Origin: Holophaga sp.
GTDB lineage: Bacteria; Acidobacteriota; Holophagae; Holophagales; Holophagaceae
Direction: 5' to 3'
Length of the DNA: 5,743 bases
Assembly (NCBI GenBank): GCA_030691225.1
Contig: JAUYES010000056.1
Span: forward strand, 1 to 5,743
The stretch's first letter is position 1. Every line of letters starts with the position of its first letter. Made by a program: the position numbers and the translations under genes. The notes under the pieces are model-generated. The model was not told the origin of the DNA, made no database searches, and was given only the letters and a program-made list of their open reading frames with translations. This document shows positions 4,538 through 5,743 of the stretch, piece after piece.

Positions 4538-5743
4538 ATGGATATTGCCATCGCCCCCCGCCCCAAACGCGCACGCTGGATCATTGGCGCGGTCGTGGGT
4601 CTCAGCGTGCTTGCGCTTACCTTGGTCCTCGCGCGCCTCAAACCCGCCGCCCCCCAGGCCGAACGCTCCAGCCTGCTCATCGATAGCGTCAAGCGCGGCG
4701 CCATGGTCTTCCAGGTACGCGGCACGGGCATCCTGGTGCCCGTGGATGTTCGCATGATCACGGCCCAGGTGCCCTGCAAGGTGGAGCGTATTCTCCTCTA
4801 CCCCGGCACGTCGGTATCCGAAGACAGCATCATCGCCGAGCTTTCCTCGCCCGAACTCCAGCAGGCCGCCGAAGATGCCCTATGGCAGATGCGCCGCGCC
4901 GCAGCCGATTACGAGGTGGATCACCTGAACCAGAAGGCCACGCTGAATTCAGCCAAGGCCAACACCCAAGAAGCCAACGCCGTCCTTCTGGCCGCGGAAC
5001 GCCTGCGCAAGGAGGGCCTCCAGAGTGATCTGGATGTGCTACGAGCCCGGGTGAAATCCGAAGAAGTCAATGGCCGCATGGCCGCCGAAGAAGCTCGCAT
5101 GCGCCTCTACGAAAACAAGGCCGGACAGGTGGGCCCCGCCCGCGCCCGCCTGGAGCAGGCCAAGGCCCTTTATGCGCTCAAGCGCGAACAGGTGGCCTCG
5201 CTCAAGGTGCGAGCCGGCATGGCGGGAATTCTGCAGCAGGTGCCCTTGCAAGTGGGCCAACAACTCATGCCCGGCGCCAATCTGGCCAAGGTAGCCAAGC
5301 CCATGCCGCTCAAAGCCGAACTCAAGGTCAGCGAAACCCAGGCCAAGGACATTCTCATCGGCCAGCCCGTGGACGTTGATACCCGCAACGGCATTGTCCA
5401 AGGCAAGGTGATCCGCATCGACCCCGCCGTGCTCAATGGCACCGTGGCCGTGGACGCCAGCATGGAAGGCGACTTGCCCAAGGGTGTGCGTCCCGACCTG
5501 AGCGTGGAAGGCATCGTGGAGCTTGATCGCGCCACCAGCGCCCTCTTCACGGGCCGCCCCGTGCAGGCCCAATCCTTCGGCACCCTGAGCGTATTCAAGC
5601 TCAACCCCGAAGGCACCGAAGCCACGCGCATCAAGGTCAAACTCGGCCGCGCGTCGGTGTCCACCGTTGAGATCCTCGAAGGCCTCAAGGAAGGCGACCA
5701 GATCATCCTTTCGGACACCAGCCAATACGACGCCGTGGATCGG
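4538..5743 (+). CDS. efflux transporter periplasmic adaptor (HlyD/MacA-like membrane fusion protein), 3' end missing
   Basis: The ATG at 4538 follows GGAG (4525-4528) by nine bases, and an in-frame TAA ends at 4534, so this is the first possible start. The frame is open for 402 codons to the window edge. Order of parts: cytoplasmic basic N-terminus (1-12); one transmembrane anchor (13-33, WIIGAVVGLSVLALTLVL); first lipoyl half (about 60-104, including AQVPCKVERILLYPGTSV); a long Ala/Glu/Leu/Arg-rich alpha-hairpin (104-222); second lipoyl half (222-255, LKVRAGMAGILQQVPLQVGQ); a beta-barrel domain (256-330); and a membrane-proximal domain (about 340-402) with KVKLGRASVSTVEILEGLKEGDQIILSD. This is the layout of adaptors that link an inner-membrane ABC (MacB type) or RND pump to a TolC-like channel. 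The final SDTSQYDAVDR is close to the C-terminal motif common in MacA-like adaptors, so few residues should be missing. Pump and channel genes are expected downstream. The substrate cannot be read from the sequence. Its codon use looks more GC-rich than the genes to its left. Confidence 0.93.
   Translation, partial: MDIAIAPRPKRARWIIGAVVGLSVLALTLVLARLKPAAPQAERSSLLIDSVKRGAMVFQVRGTGILVPVDVRMITAQVPCKVERILLYPGTSVSEDSIIAELSSPELQQAAEDALWQMRRAAADYEVDHLNQKATLNSAKANTQEANAVLLAAERLRKEGLQSDLDVLRARVKSEEVNGRMAAEEARMRLYENKAGQVGPARARLEQAKALYALKREQVASLKVRAGMAGILQQVPLQVGQQLMPGANLAKVAKPMPLKAELKVSETQAKDILIGQPVDVDTRNGIVQGKVIRIDPAVLNGTVAVDASMEGDLPKGVRPDLSVEGIVELDRATSALFTGRPVQAQSFGTLSVFKLNPEGTEATRIKVKLGRASVSTVEILEGLKEGDQIILSDTSQYDAVDR

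Noticed and set aside
5039..5725. 228-codon minus-strand open frame inside the adaptor gene
   Set aside because: Its His/Gly/Leu/Ala-rich translation is the antisense shadow of GC-rich codons of the membrane fusion protein.

Overview
The window is a compact stretch of bacterial chromosome with six protein genes and short intergenic gaps. It holds no mobile element, CRISPR array or stable RNA gene that I can see. Base composition is moderately GC-rich. Three candidate secreted or anchored proteins have short N-terminal signals ending in an A-Q-type site. The gene content (BNR and PD40 propellers, an ECF sigma factor with a single-pass anti-sigma partner, an RND/ABC-type membrane fusion protein) suggests a Gram-negative bacterium. 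The style resembles Acidobacteriota such as the Holophaga/Geothrix group, but that placement is an impression from style and not a demonstrated match.

Layout. (1) Positions 1-1542, plus strand: the 3' part of a large BNR/Asp-box (sialidase-like) beta-propeller gene with a basic, proline-rich tail. It ends at a hairpin (1547-1576) that can terminate transcription in both directions. (2) 1587-1787, minus strand: an unrecognised 66-residue protein converging on that terminator. A 196-bp gap upstream of it contains a composite inverted repeat. (3) 3352 down to 1984, minus strand: a three-gene operon. In transcription order it encodes a 70-residue exported Cys/Lys-rich peptide (8 Cys in the mature 50 residues), an ECF sigma factor (TTG start, own Shine-Dalgarno, 11 nt after the peptide's stop) and a membrane-anchored anti-sigma-like protein (ATGA overlap). 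A well-spaced ECF-type promoter, GGAAT-N16-CGTCTA, lies just upstream of the peptide gene. (4) 3389-4345, minus strand: a secreted PD40/TolB-like propeller. (5) 4346-4537: a 192-bp divergent intergenic region with a perfect 9-bp inverted repeat, a possible sigma-54 (-24/-12) element and a weak sigma-70-like promoter for the minus strand. (6) 4538-5743 and beyond, plus strand: a membrane fusion (periplasmic adaptor) protein that runs off the window.

How the genes fit together. The most interesting unit is the peptide/sigma/anti-sigma operon. I read it as an autoregulated envelope stress circuit in which an anti-sigma protein with four extracytoplasmic Cys and several His restrains an ECF factor. 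That factor would drive its own operon, whose first and probably most highly expressed product is a small exported thiol-rich peptide resembling a metal or thiol buffer. The adaptor gene probably begins a tripartite efflux operon continuing to the right. Its upstream dyad and possible -24/-12 element would fit control by an enhancer-binding regulator. Both proposals are inference from sequence layout.
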